Shown here: positions 1 to 8,982 of the stretch, one piece after another
How positions within the stretch are numbered: the first letter of the stretch is position 1
Layout of the letters: the number at the start of each line of letters is the position of its first letter
Origin: CANKJK01 sp040081715
GTDB lineage: Bacteria > Acidobacteriota > Vicinamibacteria > Vicinamibacterales > UBA2999
Length of the DNA: 64,000 nucleotides
Assembly: GCA_040081715.1 (NCBI GenBank)
Contig: JBEBFY010000001.1
Coordinates: 1 to 64,000, forward strand
Direction of reading: 5' to 3'
Translations under genes and position numbers: made by a program
Notes under the pieces: generated by a model
What the model was told of the DNA's origin: nothing
Database searches by the model: none
Seen by the model: the letters and a program-made list of their open reading frames with translations, nothing else

Positions 1-2
1 CA

Positions 3-83
3 CGTCGGCACAGCCACCTCGACGGCGTGAGCCCGGACCAGTTCGAAGCGGCTCACCGAAGAACGAAGCGGGGTGTCCACTGA
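3..83 (+). pseudogene. 3' end of an IS3-family transposase (orfB), cut by window edge
   Basis: The frame encodes the last 26 residues of an IS3-type integrase: the conserved tail RHSHLDGVSPDQFE followed by a stop. The same tail, diverged (RHSHLGSVSPEQFE), ends the second IS3 copy at 2365, so two related but non-identical elements lie here. The stop is followed by the same terminal sequence as in that copy. The rest of this copy lies outside the window, so I cannot say whether it is intact. Confidence 0.7.
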
Positions 84-98
84 ATCCTGGGAACTCCA
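76..98 (+). repeat. IS3-type element right end, copy 1
   Basis: A 23-bp stretch running over the transposase stop and ending tcctgggaactcca is identical to 2358-2380 behind the second IS3 orfB. It ends abruptly, with unrelated sequence after it in both places, as expected for an element's right terminus. The matching left end is not in the window. Confidence 0.6.
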
Positions 99-164
99 CC
101 TCACTGCTCGTGTAAAACGAGTGGTGACTAAGCCCGGGCGCAAGCCCGCCAATAAGGAGCCGCC

Positions 165-1439
165 ATGAAGAAGTCTCGCATAGCCCGTCCGATCGCCGTG
201 GTTGAATCTCCCACCGTTCGCTCCCTGCCGCTGGTTGACCTCCTCGTCGACACGAAAGCCGAACTCGTCGAGCTGATGGTCCGCTCGGGCCTCCGCGTGC
301 TCGACGCGATGCTGGACGAAGATCGCACCGCGCTCTGCGGCCCGCGGTATGCGCATCAGCCCGCGCGTGCCGCGTCCCGCGCGGGCACGGTGCCCAGCGA
401 GGTCGTGCTGGGCGGGCGCAAAGTGGCCGTGGCCCGGCCGCGCGTGCGGGCCGACGGACGCGGGGTGCCGCTGCCGACGTTCCTGACCTTGTCACACACG
501 GACCCCTTGAATCGTCGGGTCGTCGACCAGATGCTGGTGGGCGTCGCGACGCGCCAGTAGGGGCGGAGCCTGGAGCCGGTCCCGGCCGGTGTGGTGAGCC
601 GCGGCACGAGCAAGAGCAGCGTCAGCCGGCGCTTCGTGGCCAAGACAACCGCGCAGCTGCGAGCCTGGCAAGCCGCCCCGCTCGCCGGCCTCGACCTCGT
701 CGCGCTGCTCATCGACGGCGTGCACATCGGCGAGCACTGCCTCGTGGTGGCGCTCGGGATCGCGGCGGATGGCCAGAAACACGCGCTTGGGCTGTGGGAG
801 GGAGCCACCGAGAACGCGGCGGTCTGTCAGAGCCTGCTCGCGAATCTCCAGAGCCGCGGGCTGCGGACGGACCGGAGCCTGCTGGTGATTCTCGACGGCG
901 CCCAAGCCCTCCACAAAGCCACGCGGGCGGTCTTCGGCGAGGCCGCCCTGATTCAGCGGTGCCAGGTCCACAAGCTCCGCAACATCCTGGACCACCTGCC
1001 GGAACGGCAGCGCCCGTGGGTGCAGGCGATCGTCCGGCGCGCTTACCAGTCGACTGACGTCAAGACCGCGACGCGCTTGCTCACCGACCTCGCCACGCGC
1101 CTGGAGGACGAATACCCGAGCGCCGCCGGCAGTGTGCGGGACGGGCTCGAGGAGACACTGACCGTCCTCACGCTGCAGCTCTCGGTGCGGTTGCAGCGGT
1201 CCCTGGCCACGACGAACGCCGCGGAGAGTCTGATCAGTCGGACGCGCCACGTGAAGCGGAATGTGAAGCGCTGGCGGGGTGGGCAGATGATGCTGCGCTG
1301 GGTCGCGGCGGGCGTGCTCGAAGCCGTCAAAGGCTTCCGGCGGCTGAAGGGGTATGCCGACATGCCCAGACTCGTCACCGCACTTCGGGCCCGCGATCAA
1401 CGTCTTGGCCTCGGTGTCTCAGTGGCGCACGTCGCGTAG
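165..1439 (+). pseudogene. IS256-type (mutator) transposase interrupted by one in-frame TAG
   Basis: One frame runs from ATG 165 to the stop at 1439, broken only by TAG at 558-560. The N-terminal part (131 residues) has the DNA-binding region, with KVAVARPRVR and FLTLSHTDPLNRRVVDQMLVG. The C-terminal part carries the DDE core: LLIDGVHIG, LVILDGAQALHKA, RCQVHKLRNIL and TTNAAESLISRTR. Homologues usually read an aromatic residue, often tyrosine, just before RSLEP, so a TAC or TAT to TAG change is the simplest explanation. Without recoding the product is split and probably inactive. It lies between two IS3 fragments on the same strand, in a nested array. Confidence 0.8.
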
Positions 1440-1495
1440 AATCTCAACCGAGCCGCCGCCGAGTTTCAACAGCGGACGGGACATCCCCCCGGGCG

Positions 1496-2365
1496 ATCTA
1501 CGCATTCATCAAGGCCCATCGCAACCAGTACAGCGTACAGATGATGTGCCGCGTCCTCGACGTGGCCCCGAGCGGTTACTACGAGTGGCTCCAGCAGCCG
1601 GTCTCGAACCGCGCGCGAGAGGACGCTCGGTTGCTGCGTCTGATTCGGACGTCGTTCATCGCGAGCCAAGGGATCTACGGCGCGCCTCGCGTGTTCCTCG
1701 ATCTGCGTGAAGCGGGACAGACCTGCAGCAAGCATCGCGTGGCGCGACTGATGCGCGAGGCCAACCTACGGGCACTGCATGGGTATCGCATCCGGCGCTG
1801 GGCGGTCGGTAAGCCGTCGGTCCTGATCCCCAACCTCCTGCAGCGGCAATTCACGGTGACGCGGCCGAACAAGGCGTGGGTGACCGATATCACCCACATT
1901 CGGACGTGGCAGGGCTGGCTCTACCTCGCCGTCGTCATGGACCTGTTCTCGCGCCTGATCGTGGGCTGGTCTGCGGGCCCGACGATTCACCGCGAGATCG
2001 TGCTCAACGCCGTGCTGATGGCGGTGCGACGACGACGACCGCGCGGCACGTTGATTCACTCTGATTAGGGCACGCAGTATGGCAGCGACGCGTGGCGGCG
2101 CTTCTGCCGTTCGCATCACCTGGAGCCGAGCATGAGCCGCAAAGGGAACTGCTGGGATAATGCCGTCGTCGAGTCGTTCTTCAGCAGTCTCAAAAAGGAG
2201 CGGATCAAGAAACAGATCTACAAGAACCGCGAACTGGCGATCGCCGCTGTGGCCGCCTATATTGATAACTTCTACAATGAAACACGGCGCCATAGCCATC
2301 TCGGCAGCGTGAGTCCCGAGCAATTCGAAGTGGCTCACACGTCGCGACGACAGGGTCTCCACTGA
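1496..2365 (+). pseudogene. IS3-family orfB transposase with in-frame TAG
   Basis: The frame starts IYAFIKAHRNQYSVQ and runs through the HTH_21-like segment (GYYEWL, GIYGAPRV) into an rve integrase core: WVTDITHIRT (first D), VVMDLFSRLIVGW (second D), GNCWDNAVVESFFSSLKKE (catalytic E region) and the tail ETRRHSHLGSVSPEQFE. It is broken at TAG 2066-2068, where the family reads HSDQG; CAG to TAG explains it. The first usable ATG is 1541. The 5' part and orfA are missing, probably replaced by the IS256-type element ending near 1490. A run of C then G at about 1485-1493 could be a relic of the orfA/orfB slippery site. Confidence 0.8.
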
Positions 2366-2380
2366 ATCCTGGGAACTCCA
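2358..2380 (+). repeat. IS3-type element right end, copy 2
   Basis: This is identical over 23 bp to 76-98 and overlaps the orfB stop codon. It marks the downstream boundary of the insertion-sequence debris. Chromosomal sequence leading to the minus-strand heptose gene follows, and the roughly 100 bp up to 2478 hold no gene I can support. Confidence 0.6.
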
Positions 2381-2478
2381 GTAAGCGCTCTTGTCACTGA
2401 TGTGCCGGGATCCCTCGGAGAGTGTTGGAACCACTAAGAGCACTCTGGCACTCCCAGTTAGGGAGTCGCCACTCCGAG

Positions 2479-3867
2479 TCAGCGATTGTCTCGAACATTG
2501 GCGATCAAGTCCGTCGTGGACTTACCGCGAACCAAATCAATGATCACGACTTGTCCGCCGTAGCTCCGCACGATTCGAGCTTCGGGCATCGAGATCTCGT
2601 CCACCGTATAGTCGCCCCCCTTGACGTGAATGTCGGGGCGGATGTCCTCGATCAAGTCGCAAGGCGTGTTTTCTCCAAAGACCACGACATAGTCCACGCA
2701 ATCGAGAGCAGCCATGATCTGCGCCCGATCCTGTTCACAAACAATTGGCCGCGTCGGACCCTTCAGCTTGCGAATGCCGGCGTCGGAATTCAGTCCCAGA
2801 ATCAAGACATCGCCGAGAGCCTTGGCTTTCTTGAGCAGGTCCACATGGCCGACATGCAATAGATCAAAGCACCCGTTCGTGAACACGATCTTCCGCTTTT
2901 CGCTGCGGAGCCGGTTGACCGCCGCGCGAACGGCGGCGCGGCCCAAGACCTTGCCCTCCGAGCCATCTGTCCGGAATAGTTCATTGCTGCCGACGGTCGC
3001 CGTGCCTACTTTACCGATTACAATTCCCGCCGCTCGATTCGCCAACATGACGGATTCGTGCAATCGCATACCGCAAGCGGCCGCATAGGCCACAGTGGCA
3101 ACTACGGTGTCCCCGGCGCCGGTGACATCGAAGACCTCCTTCGCTTGGGTCGGAAATGTGGCCAGCGCCCTGTCCAACTCGAACAGCGTCATGCCTTCCG
3201 CCCCGCGCGTCATCAAGACGTTGGCATGCAGCTCCTGTCGCAGGAGGTTGCCGGATTGCTCAACCGACACAGTGGCCTTGCCGAGTGCTGCGACGAGCCG
3301 GGCGGTCTCCCGCAAGTTCGGTGTGATCAAGTAGACGCCTTTGTAGCGCGAGACATCGGCCGACTTCGGGTCGACGATTACTGTCTTGCCGGCGCTGACC
3401 AATTGCTCCAGCAATTCCTGAGTCACCATCCCCTTGTCGTAGTCGGACACCACGACGATTTCCGCGGCCGACAGACGGTCAAGAGCCAATCGGACTTGCT
3501 CCGCGCTGGCTCGTTGCACCGATTCTTCGTCGACTCGAAGCAACTGCTGGTTGCTCGCCAGGAATCGCGTCTTGCGAGGCACGCTGACCAGGTCGGGAAT
3601 CAGGGTATGTTCGATGCCCGCCTCCTGCAGTAATTCGACCAATTTCGGACAAGGAGCGGACTTTCCCACCAGCGTGCACTTCCCGCCCAAAGCCGCGATA
3701 CTGTGGGCGACATTGGCCGCCCCGCCGAGACAGAACGTCCGCTGTTCGACGTTCAGTACCTGCACCGGCGCTTCCGGGCTGATCCGTTCCACCCGCCCGG
3801 TCACATATTCGTCGAGAATAATGTCGCCCACGACGGCGATACTGCGGGATTGAACGGGTGCCTGCAT
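2479..3867 (-). CDS. hldE: Bifunctional heptose-7-phosphate kinase / heptose-1-phosphate adenylyltransferase
   Basis: It catalyses two cytoplasmic steps of ADP-heptose synthesis for LPS inner core: C1 phosphorylation of heptose 7-phosphate, then adenylyl transfer. Residues about 1-315 form a PfkB/ribokinase domain, with VVGDIILDEYVTG near the start, GGAANVAHSIAALG and the anion-hole motif GAGDT near residue 250. The C-terminal nucleotidyltransferase begins FTNGCFDLLHVGHVDLL with the HxGH signature. At 462 residues it is close to fused HldE proteins. A TTG at 3873 is possible, but ATG 3867 has GAGG upstream. It is divergent from gmhB, 67 bp away, which acts between its two reactions. Confidence 0.93.
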   Translation of the reverse strand: MQAPVQSRSIAVVGDIILDEYVTGRVERISPEAPVQVLNVEQRTFCLGGAANVAHSIAALGGKCTLVGKSAPCPKLVELLQEAGIEHTLIPDLVSVPRKTRFLASNQQLLRVDEESVQRASAEQVRLALDRLSAAEIVVVSDYDKGMVTQELLEQLVSAGKTVIVDPKSADVSRYKGVYLITPNLRETARLVAALGKATVSVEQSGNLLRQELHANVLMTRGAEGMTLFELDRALATFPTQAKEVFDVTGAGDTVVATVAYAAACGMRLHESVMLANRAAGIVIGKVGTATVGSNELFRTDGSEGKVLGRAAVRAAVNRLRSEKRKIVFTNGCFDLLHVGHVDLLKKAKALGDVLILGLNSDAGIRKLKGPTRPIVCEQDRAQIMAALDCVDYVVVFGENTPCDLIEDIRPDIHVKGGDYTVDEISMPEARIVRSYGGQVVIIDLVRGKSTTDLIANVRDNR

Positions 3868-3934
3868 CGTCAACCTGCCTCAATGACTCAATGTGGATGC
3901 GAACGATTCAACTTAGGGGCGCGATAGTCGAGCC

Positions 3935-4516
3935 ATGAAAGTTGTGTTTCTCGATCGTGACGGCACGATCAATGTCGATCACGGCGATGTACATCGAAAC
4001 CAAGACTGGGTGTTCACCGAACACGCGGCCGACGCGATCCGAGCGCTGCGCGACGCCGGCTTTGCGATCGCGGTCGTTACGAATCAGTCGGCCATCGCGG
4101 CCGGACGCTATTCGCTCGCCGACGTAGGAAAGATCCACGAGTTTGTCCAGCGGCAGTTGGAAGCCGCGGGAACTCGCATCGACGCCTGGGCCATCTGTCC
4201 GCATGGGGCCGCGGAGGACTGCCCTTGCCGCAAACCGCGGACTGGCATGGCCCGCGCCATCGAAAGCAAACTAGGAGCGCCCATCGACTACGCCGAAAGT
4301 TGGACGATCGGGGACAAACTATCCGACATCGGCTTTGGCCAAGCCCTGGGCACCCGCACCGCACTGCTGGTGAGTCGTTATTGGACGACCATTGATCCGC
4401 AATGCCAACCGACGCTGCTGAGCGAGTCCCTGCACGACGCCGTCCGCGAGATCCTCCGCCAGGGGCGATTGATCAGAACTTCCTCCCCCGCACTTCCCAC
4501 CTGCCGCGAAACGTGA
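3935..4516 (+). CDS. gmhB: D-glycero-beta-D-manno-heptose 1,7-bisphosphate 7-phosphatase
   Basis: This HAD-superfamily phosphatase removes the 7-phosphate between the kinase and adenylyltransferase steps of HldE. The nucleophile motif is FLDRDGT at residues 5-11, VVTNQSAIAAG is HAD motif II, and CPHGAAEDCPCRKP carries the Cys/His zinc-binding loop typical of GmhB. KPRTGM and WTIGDKLSDI are motifs III and IV. The 193-residue length fits the family. It is transcribed away from hldE, and its 3' end overlaps the convergent sugar transferase by 44 bp. That overlap is unusually long and makes antisense interference possible. Confidence 0.92.
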   Translation: MKVVFLDRDGTINVDHGDVHRNQDWVFTEHAADAIRALRDAGFAIAVVTNQSAIAAGRYSLADVGKIHEFVQRQLEAAGTRIDAWAICPHGAAEDCPCRKPRTGMARAIESKLGAPIDYAESWTIGDKLSDIGFGQALGTRTALLVSRYWTTIDPQCQPTLLSESLHDAVREILRQGRLIRTSSPALPTCRET

Positions 4517-5156
4517 TCCAGGACGACAGCGCAATGAGGCGCATGTCCAGCCCAAACGATTGACGGCGAATGTAGACCGCGTCGTACCGGAACTTCTGGC
4601 GCCGCGGGATGTCGCGTGGCGCATAGATCTGGGCCACGCCGGTCAGGCCTGGAGGCACCTGGCAGCGGAGGTCGAACCCCGGCACGTCCTCGAGCGCCTC
4701 CTCGCGGCCGTCACCGTGCACCTCGATCTCTCCAGGCCGGAGCGCTCTGGGACCCACAAAGCTCATGTCGCCACGGAAGATGCTGAGTAACTGCGGTAGC
4801 TCGTCCATTGCGGTCGCGCGCAGCCAGCGGCCGATGCGCGTGATGCGCGGATCTCCATCGCTCGCCTGCAGCGCGCCTACCCTCGCCTCCGCATCCGGGA
4901 TCATCGAGCGGAACTTGAGCACCCAAAACACTCGGCCGCCCTGCCCCACGCGCTCCTGACTGAAGAACACCGGACCGCCATCCTCGAGCTTCACGGCGGT
5001 CGCGATGGCCATCCATACCGGAAGTGACGCGGCCAACCCTCCGCCCGACAAAGCGACATCGAACAGCCGCTTCGCCATCGAATCCAGGCGCCAGGCCGCC
5101 CCAGATCGGTGGTGACTGCCCGCCCTCGTCACGCGGACAGCCTCGTCAACAGCCAT
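4473..5156 (-). CDS. Initiating sugar-phosphate transferase (WcaJ/WbaP type)
   Basis: This is an undecaprenyl-phosphate sugar phosphotransferase that loads the first sugar phosphate on the lipid carrier for polysaccharide assembly. The product has AKRLFDVALSGGGL at the start of a reentrant membrane helix, then GGPVFFSQERVGQ, FRSMIPDAEA, ELPQLLSIFRGDMSFVGPR and PGLTGVAQI, all signature blocks of the bacterial sugar transferase domain. It lacks the long N-terminal CoA-binding-like region of large WcaJ proteins. ATG 5156 overlaps the upstream stop by 11 bp. ATG 5078 would begin at the conserved AKRLFDV and is the alternative. It is the last gene of the cluster. Confidence 0.88.
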   Translation of the reverse strand: MAVDEAVRVTRAGSHHRSGAAWRLDSMAKRLFDVALSGGGLAASLPVWMAIATAVKLEDGGPVFFSQERVGQGGRVFWVLKFRSMIPDAEARVGALQASDGDPRITRIGRWLRATAMDELPQLLSIFRGDMSFVGPRALRPGEIEVHGDGREEALEDVPGFDLRCQVPPGLTGVAQIYAPRDIPRRQKFRYDAVYIRRQSFGLDMRLIALSSWITFRGRWEVRGRKF

Positions 5157-6429
5157 CAGCGTCGCCGAGGGAGATCGTGCGGGCAACCTGCTTCGATGGC
5201 GGAACCCCGGCCACAAGGCCCTGAAACAGCGTCATGTACTTTGCGACCTGCGCAGTGCGGTCGAATTCGAGCGCCGCCGCGCGGGCGTTCGCTCCAAGGC
5301 TGGCGGCCATCTCTCGGTCACGATAGAGACTGCGGATCCCGTCAGCCAGGGCCTGGGCGTTGCCCGGCTCCGCCACAAGACCGCACCGCCACTGCCTCGT
5401 GATCGCCGCCACCTCGCAGCTCTCGTCCACGGCGGCCACATACGGGCGCCCGGCCGCCAGCGTCCCATAGAGCTTGCTCGGCACGATGTATCCGGCCATC
5501 CCCTGCTGCAGAGAGATCACGAATAGATCGGCTGAGGCAAACGACTCGCCGAGCTGCTCCCTCGACGCGTACGGCAGAAACGTCACGTTCGTGAGTTCGA
5601 GCGCCAGGGCCTGTTCCTGCAGGGCGGCCTTTCTGACGCCGTCTCCCTGGAACACTACCTGAAGGTCCGGAAGGTCCTGAAGCAGCGAGGCGGCCTCGAC
5701 GAGAGCCTCGAGTCCCTGCGAAAGTCCGATGTTGCCTGAGTGCATCACCACGAAGCTGTCCGTGAGTCCGTTCGCGATCGAGAAGGGATTGCGTTTGGGT
5801 CCCGGCACGATCGCGGTGGTATCAGCCCAGTCCGGGATGATCAGCGCCTTCTCCGGCGCGGCCCCCTTGTCGTCGATGAGCCGCTGCCGCATCGTCTTAC
5901 CCAACGCCACAACCCGCGCAGCCTTCCGGCACAGAAAGCGATTCACCCCTTGCAGCGCCGCGTTGATCGTGTCGCTATGGAAGTCCTCGAGCAGCACGGT
6001 CACTTCTGGAAACAGATCCCGATACGACATGACAAGCGGTGCGCCGTACCGCCTCCCTGCCAGCCACGCCGCAATGCCAATGATCGGCGGATCGGTGAGC
6101 GCCACGACCACATCGGGCCGCGGCAGGCGCTGGCCCGCCCAGCACGCCGAGAGGAAATAGCTCACGTAGTTGGCGGCACGCCCCGCGAAGCGCCGCTTGT
6201 CGAAGCGCGTACCACGCACGCGATGGATCTCGATGCCGCGATAGGTTTCGCGGCTCACAAGGCCGTGGACCTGCGGCACGCGCCCTTCGGCGGACTGCAA
6301 AGGCGGACCGGTCACCACGGACACCCGGCACCCGTGTTCCCGAACCAGATCCTCGCAGAGATCGGTCAGCAACTGCCCGGTGGCCGTCGTGTCGGGGTAG
6401 AAGGAGCGGTTAAAGAAGGCGATGTGCAT
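5146..6429 (-). CDS. Glycosyltransferase, GT4/WbuB-like
   Basis: This is a cytoplasmic GT-B glycosyltransferase of the WbuB type that probably adds a sugar to the lipid-linked repeat unit. The N-terminal acceptor domain starts MHIAFFNRSFYPDTTATGQLLTDLCEDL, with the TGQ segment common in this group. The donor half has VVMHSGNIGLSQGLEALVEAA and ends in VISLQQGMAGYIVPSKLYGTLAAGRPYVA, where the S-K-Y region replaces the usual E-x7-E. I chose ATG 6429 because the protein there begins with the first beta strand; it overlaps the upstream methyltransferase by 20 bp. The donor sugar cannot be read from sequence. Confidence 0.85.
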   Translation of the reverse strand: MHIAFFNRSFYPDTTATGQLLTDLCEDLVREHGCRVSVVTGPPLQSAEGRVPQVHGLVSRETYRGIEIHRVRGTRFDKRRFAGRAANYVSYFLSACWAGQRLPRPDVVVALTDPPIIGIAAWLAGRRYGAPLVMSYRDLFPEVTVLLEDFHSDTINAALQGVNRFLCRKAARVVALGKTMRQRLIDDKGAAPEKALIIPDWADTTAIVPGPKRNPFSIANGLTDSFVVMHSGNIGLSQGLEALVEAASLLQDLPDLQVVFQGDGVRKAALQEQALALELTNVTFLPYASREQLGESFASADLFVISLQQGMAGYIVPSKLYGTLAAGRPYVAAVDESCEVAAITRQWRCGLVAEPGNAQALADGIRSLYRDREMAASLGANARAAALEFDRTAQVAKYMTLFQGLVAGVPPSKQVARTISLGDADGC

Positions 6430-7201
6430 GGTCGGTAGGAGACGCCGGGGTCTTGCGCGATGTGACGTAAAGGCTGTCGGCGAGGTCGGCAAGCCACCTC
6501 ACTCGTCCGCTGATCTGACGGAGTGCTTCCGACACATCCACAACCCACCGGAACCGGCGTGGCAGCAGGTGACGGTCGGTCGGCTGCGCATTAAGACTGA
6601 GATACCCGTCGACCGAGAGCGTCGAGGGCCCGATGTCGGCCTCGAACGCCTGCCGCAACTCCGCAGGGTGCCAATACCGCACCTCATTCCCCCGCGCGCG
6701 CCTGAAACTGCGGCGCGCCTGGTGATACAGGCTACGTAACCCGAGGCCGTTCGGCATCTGGACGACGGCTCGTCCCCCGCTTCGGAGGACACGGGACGCT
6801 TCCCGCATGGCGAGCCGCGCGTCCGACTTCTCCATGTGCTGCAATACGCTGTACGAGAACGTAGCGTCGATCGAACCAGAACGAAATGGCAGATGCCGTG
6901 CATCCGCGACGACGAAGTGCGCGGCGGCACCCAGTTGTGCCGCCACTCGGCGGGCGGCGTTTACCGCGCTGAGCGAGCGATCAATACCGACCGGCCTGAA
7001 CCCCTGCCGGCTCGCCGCAACGACCCAACGACCCCAGTTGCAACCGATGTCCAGGAGGCGTTCGCGGGGGCTCTCCGGCTGGAAGCGAAGCGTCGGGATC
7101 GGATACTCGGACAGGCGGCCAACGAGCGATCGGTACATGTGCCCGCCTGTTCCGCAAATCACTTTTTGCACGTGGGAATCAACGAACGGCACGACCGTCA
7201 C
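6410..7201 (-). CDS. Class I SAM-dependent methyltransferase
   Basis: The product has a Rossmann methyltransferase fold: motif I LLDIGCNWGRW near residue 49, an acidic strand-2 end in VGIDRSLSAV, motif II VVADARHLPF and motif III SVLQHMEKSDARLAMREASRVLRSGGR. It belongs to the Methyltransf_11/UbiE-like class, and its position suggests sugar O-methylation. GTG 7201 forms a GTGA overlap with the stop of the carbamoyltransferase gene, so the two are likely translationally coupled. Substrate unknown. Confidence 0.82.
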   Translation of the reverse strand: MTVVPFVDSHVQKVICGTGGHMYRSLVGRLSEYPIPTLRFQPESPRERLLDIGCNWGRWVVAASRQGFRPVGIDRSLSAVNAARRVAAQLGAAAHFVVADARHLPFRSGSIDATFSYSVLQHMEKSDARLAMREASRVLRSGGRAVVQMPNGLGLRSLYHQARRSFRRARGNEVRYWHPAELRQAFEADIGPSTLSVDGYLSLNAQPTDRHLLPRRFRWVVDVSEALRQISGRVRWLADLADSLYVTSRKTPASPTDHAHRLL

Positions 7202-8982
7202 GCCGAGGGAATGACCGCAGAACTGGCAGCGCCGGCCTTTGTCAGCACGTGACTGCCCATCACCAGGACGTCCATGTGCGTTCTCAGAAAACAGTCCAGG
7301 GCCTCTTCTGGCCGGTGCACGATTGGCTCGTTCTCGTTGAACGAGGTATTCAGGACGATTGGCACGCCGGTCCGTTGCTCGAACGCCTTGATGAGGCGCC
7401 AGTAGATCGGATTGCCCTCACGACTCACCGTCTGCAGCCGGCCAGAACCGTCCACGTGGACCACCGCCGGAATGATGCCGCGCTTCTCTGGGTGAATGGG
7501 ATAGACCTGCATCATGAACGGGTCAGACACCGCCCCCTCAAAATAGTCGGCGTGCGCTTCTTCGAGCACCGACGGCGCGAAGGGGCGGAACCGCTCGCGG
7601 AACTTGATCTTCACGTTGATGATCTCGCGCATGTCGGCGCGGCGGGGATCGGCGAGGATGCTGCGGTTGCCGAGTGCGCGAGCGCCCCACTCCATGCCCC
7701 CCTGATACCACCCCACGACAAGCCCTTCGGCGATCCGTGCGGCCGTCCAGTCGCACAGCGCATCCTCGTCGGCGATGGTGCGCAGGTCGCAGCCAAGCGT
7801 CCGCAATTCATCCCGGCGCGCCTCGAGTGCGGCCTGAATGGCTGACGTGCCAAAGGTCGGCCCCCAGGCACCATGCCGCATAACGAAACCGCGAGGCCGA
7901 CCGAGCACCTGGTTCCACACCCAGTACGCCGCGCCGAGCGCCGTGCCGTTGTCGCCGGACGCCGGCTGAATGAAGACCTCCTGAAATGGGGTCTGGTCGC
8001 GAATCTTCCCGTTGGCAACGCTGTTCATGGCGCAGCCCCCAGCCAGACACAGCCGGGGCAGGCGCGTGCGTGCGTGCAGGCCGTTGAGGATATGGAACAC
8101 CGCCTCCTCGAACACCACCTGGAGTGAGGCCGCAATCGCCTCGTGTCTCGGCGTCAGCGGCTCATCGGCCTTCCGGGCAGGCCCGAGCAGGCGCTCGAGC
8201 TGGTCACTGAAGACGGCGTCGAGGACCGGCTCGCCATCCTCCCAGGTCATGCCCGCACCACCGGACCAGTGACGGAAGTACGAGAGGTCGAGTTCGAAAC
8301 GGCCGCCGGGCAGCAGCCGCACAAGCGGTCGCAGCTCGGCGGTGAACTCCGGGCGTCCGTACGGCGCCAGCCCCATGACCTTGAACTCATCGCCGTATCT
8401 CGGGAAGCCGAGATACTGCGTCACCGCAAGGTACAGGGTGCCCAGCGAGTGCGGAAACCAGGTGCGGTGGATGACGTCGAGGCTGGCCCCCTTGCCGACA
8501 CCCCATGAGGTACTGACAAAGTCTCCGAAGCCGTCTATCGCGCAGACCGCCGCTTCCTCGAACGGCGAGACGAAGAACGCGCTCGCCAGGTGCGACGGGT
8601 GGTGCTCCACCCAGTGAATTCGCGGACGTGGCTCGCCTGTCTTCAAGCCGAGCGCAGCCGCGATGGTCTGCGGCAGCGCGTACACCTGCCCGTAGTTGGC
8701 GGCGCGGCTCGCAAGGAGTCCACGCCCGGGACGATGCCGCAACGCGAACAGCGCCTTCCGGGCCAGGTGCGCGCGCGGATTGCGCGACACAGCGACATGA
8801 TCCACCTCGTGTCCGGCGGTCTGAGCCATCTCGAGGCAGACGCGAATGGCCTCGCGCGGGAACCCCGCGCAGTGCTTGATCCGGCGGAAGCGCTCTTCCT
8901 CAACCGCCGCCACGAGCTGGCCGTCACGGACGAGCACGGCCGACACGTCGCCGTGGTAGGCGTTAATGCCGAGGATGTTCAT
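7198..8982 (-). CDS. Carbamoyltransferase, NodU/CmcH family
   Basis: This is a two-domain O-carbamoyltransferase expected to move a carbamoyl group from carbamoyl phosphate, via carbamoyl-adenylate, to a sugar hydroxyl. The N-terminal Kae1-like half starts MNILGINAYHGDVSAVLVRDG and has EEERFRRIKH, HHPSHLASAFFVSPF and the metal/nucleotide loop CAIDGFGDF. The C-terminal half has GGCAMNSVANGKI, GWYQGGMEWGARALGNRSILADPR and VLNTSFNENEPIV. At 594 residues it fits NodU (nodulation-factor carbamoylation). Its ATG shares one base with the upstream stop (TGATG). Here it probably decorates the exopolysaccharide. Confidence 0.9.
   Translation of the reverse strand: MNILGINAYHGDVSAVLVRDGQLVAAVEEERFRRIKHCAGFPREAIRVCLEMAQTAGHEVDHVAVSRNPRAHLARKALFALRHRPGRGLLASRAANYGQVYALPQTIAAALGLKTGEPRPRIHWVEHHPSHLASAFFVSPFEEAAVCAIDGFGDFVSTSWGVGKGASLDVIHRTWFPHSLGTLYLAVTQYLGFPRYGDEFKVMGLAPYGRPEFTAELRPLVRLLPGGRFELDLSYFRHWSGGAGMTWEDGEPVLDAVFSDQLERLLGPARKADEPLTPRHEAIAASLQVVFEEAVFHILNGLHARTRLPRLCLAGGCAMNSVANGKIRDQTPFQEVFIQPASGDNGTALGAAYWVWNQVLGRPRGFVMRHGAWGPTFGTSAIQAALEARRDELRTLGCDLRTIADEDALCDWTAARIAEGLVVGWYQGGMEWGARALGNRSILADPRRADMREIINVKIKFRERFRPFAPSVLEEAHADYFEGAVSDPFMMQVYPIHPEKRGIIPAVVHVDGSGRLQTVSREGNPIYWRLIKAFEQRTGVPIVLNTSFNENEPIVHRPEEALDCFLRTHMDVLVMGSHVLTKAGAASSAVIPSA

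Noticed and set aside
558..2068. Amber (TAG) recoding as a genome-wide code change
   Set aside because: Both TAG codons are in transposases only, while all intact housekeeping genes here read normally; no suppressor tRNA is visible in the window.
2450..2466. ACTCCC-N5-GGGAGT hairpin downstream of hldE
   Set aside because: The stem is only 6 bp and has no T-tract on the minus strand; not strong enough to call a terminator.
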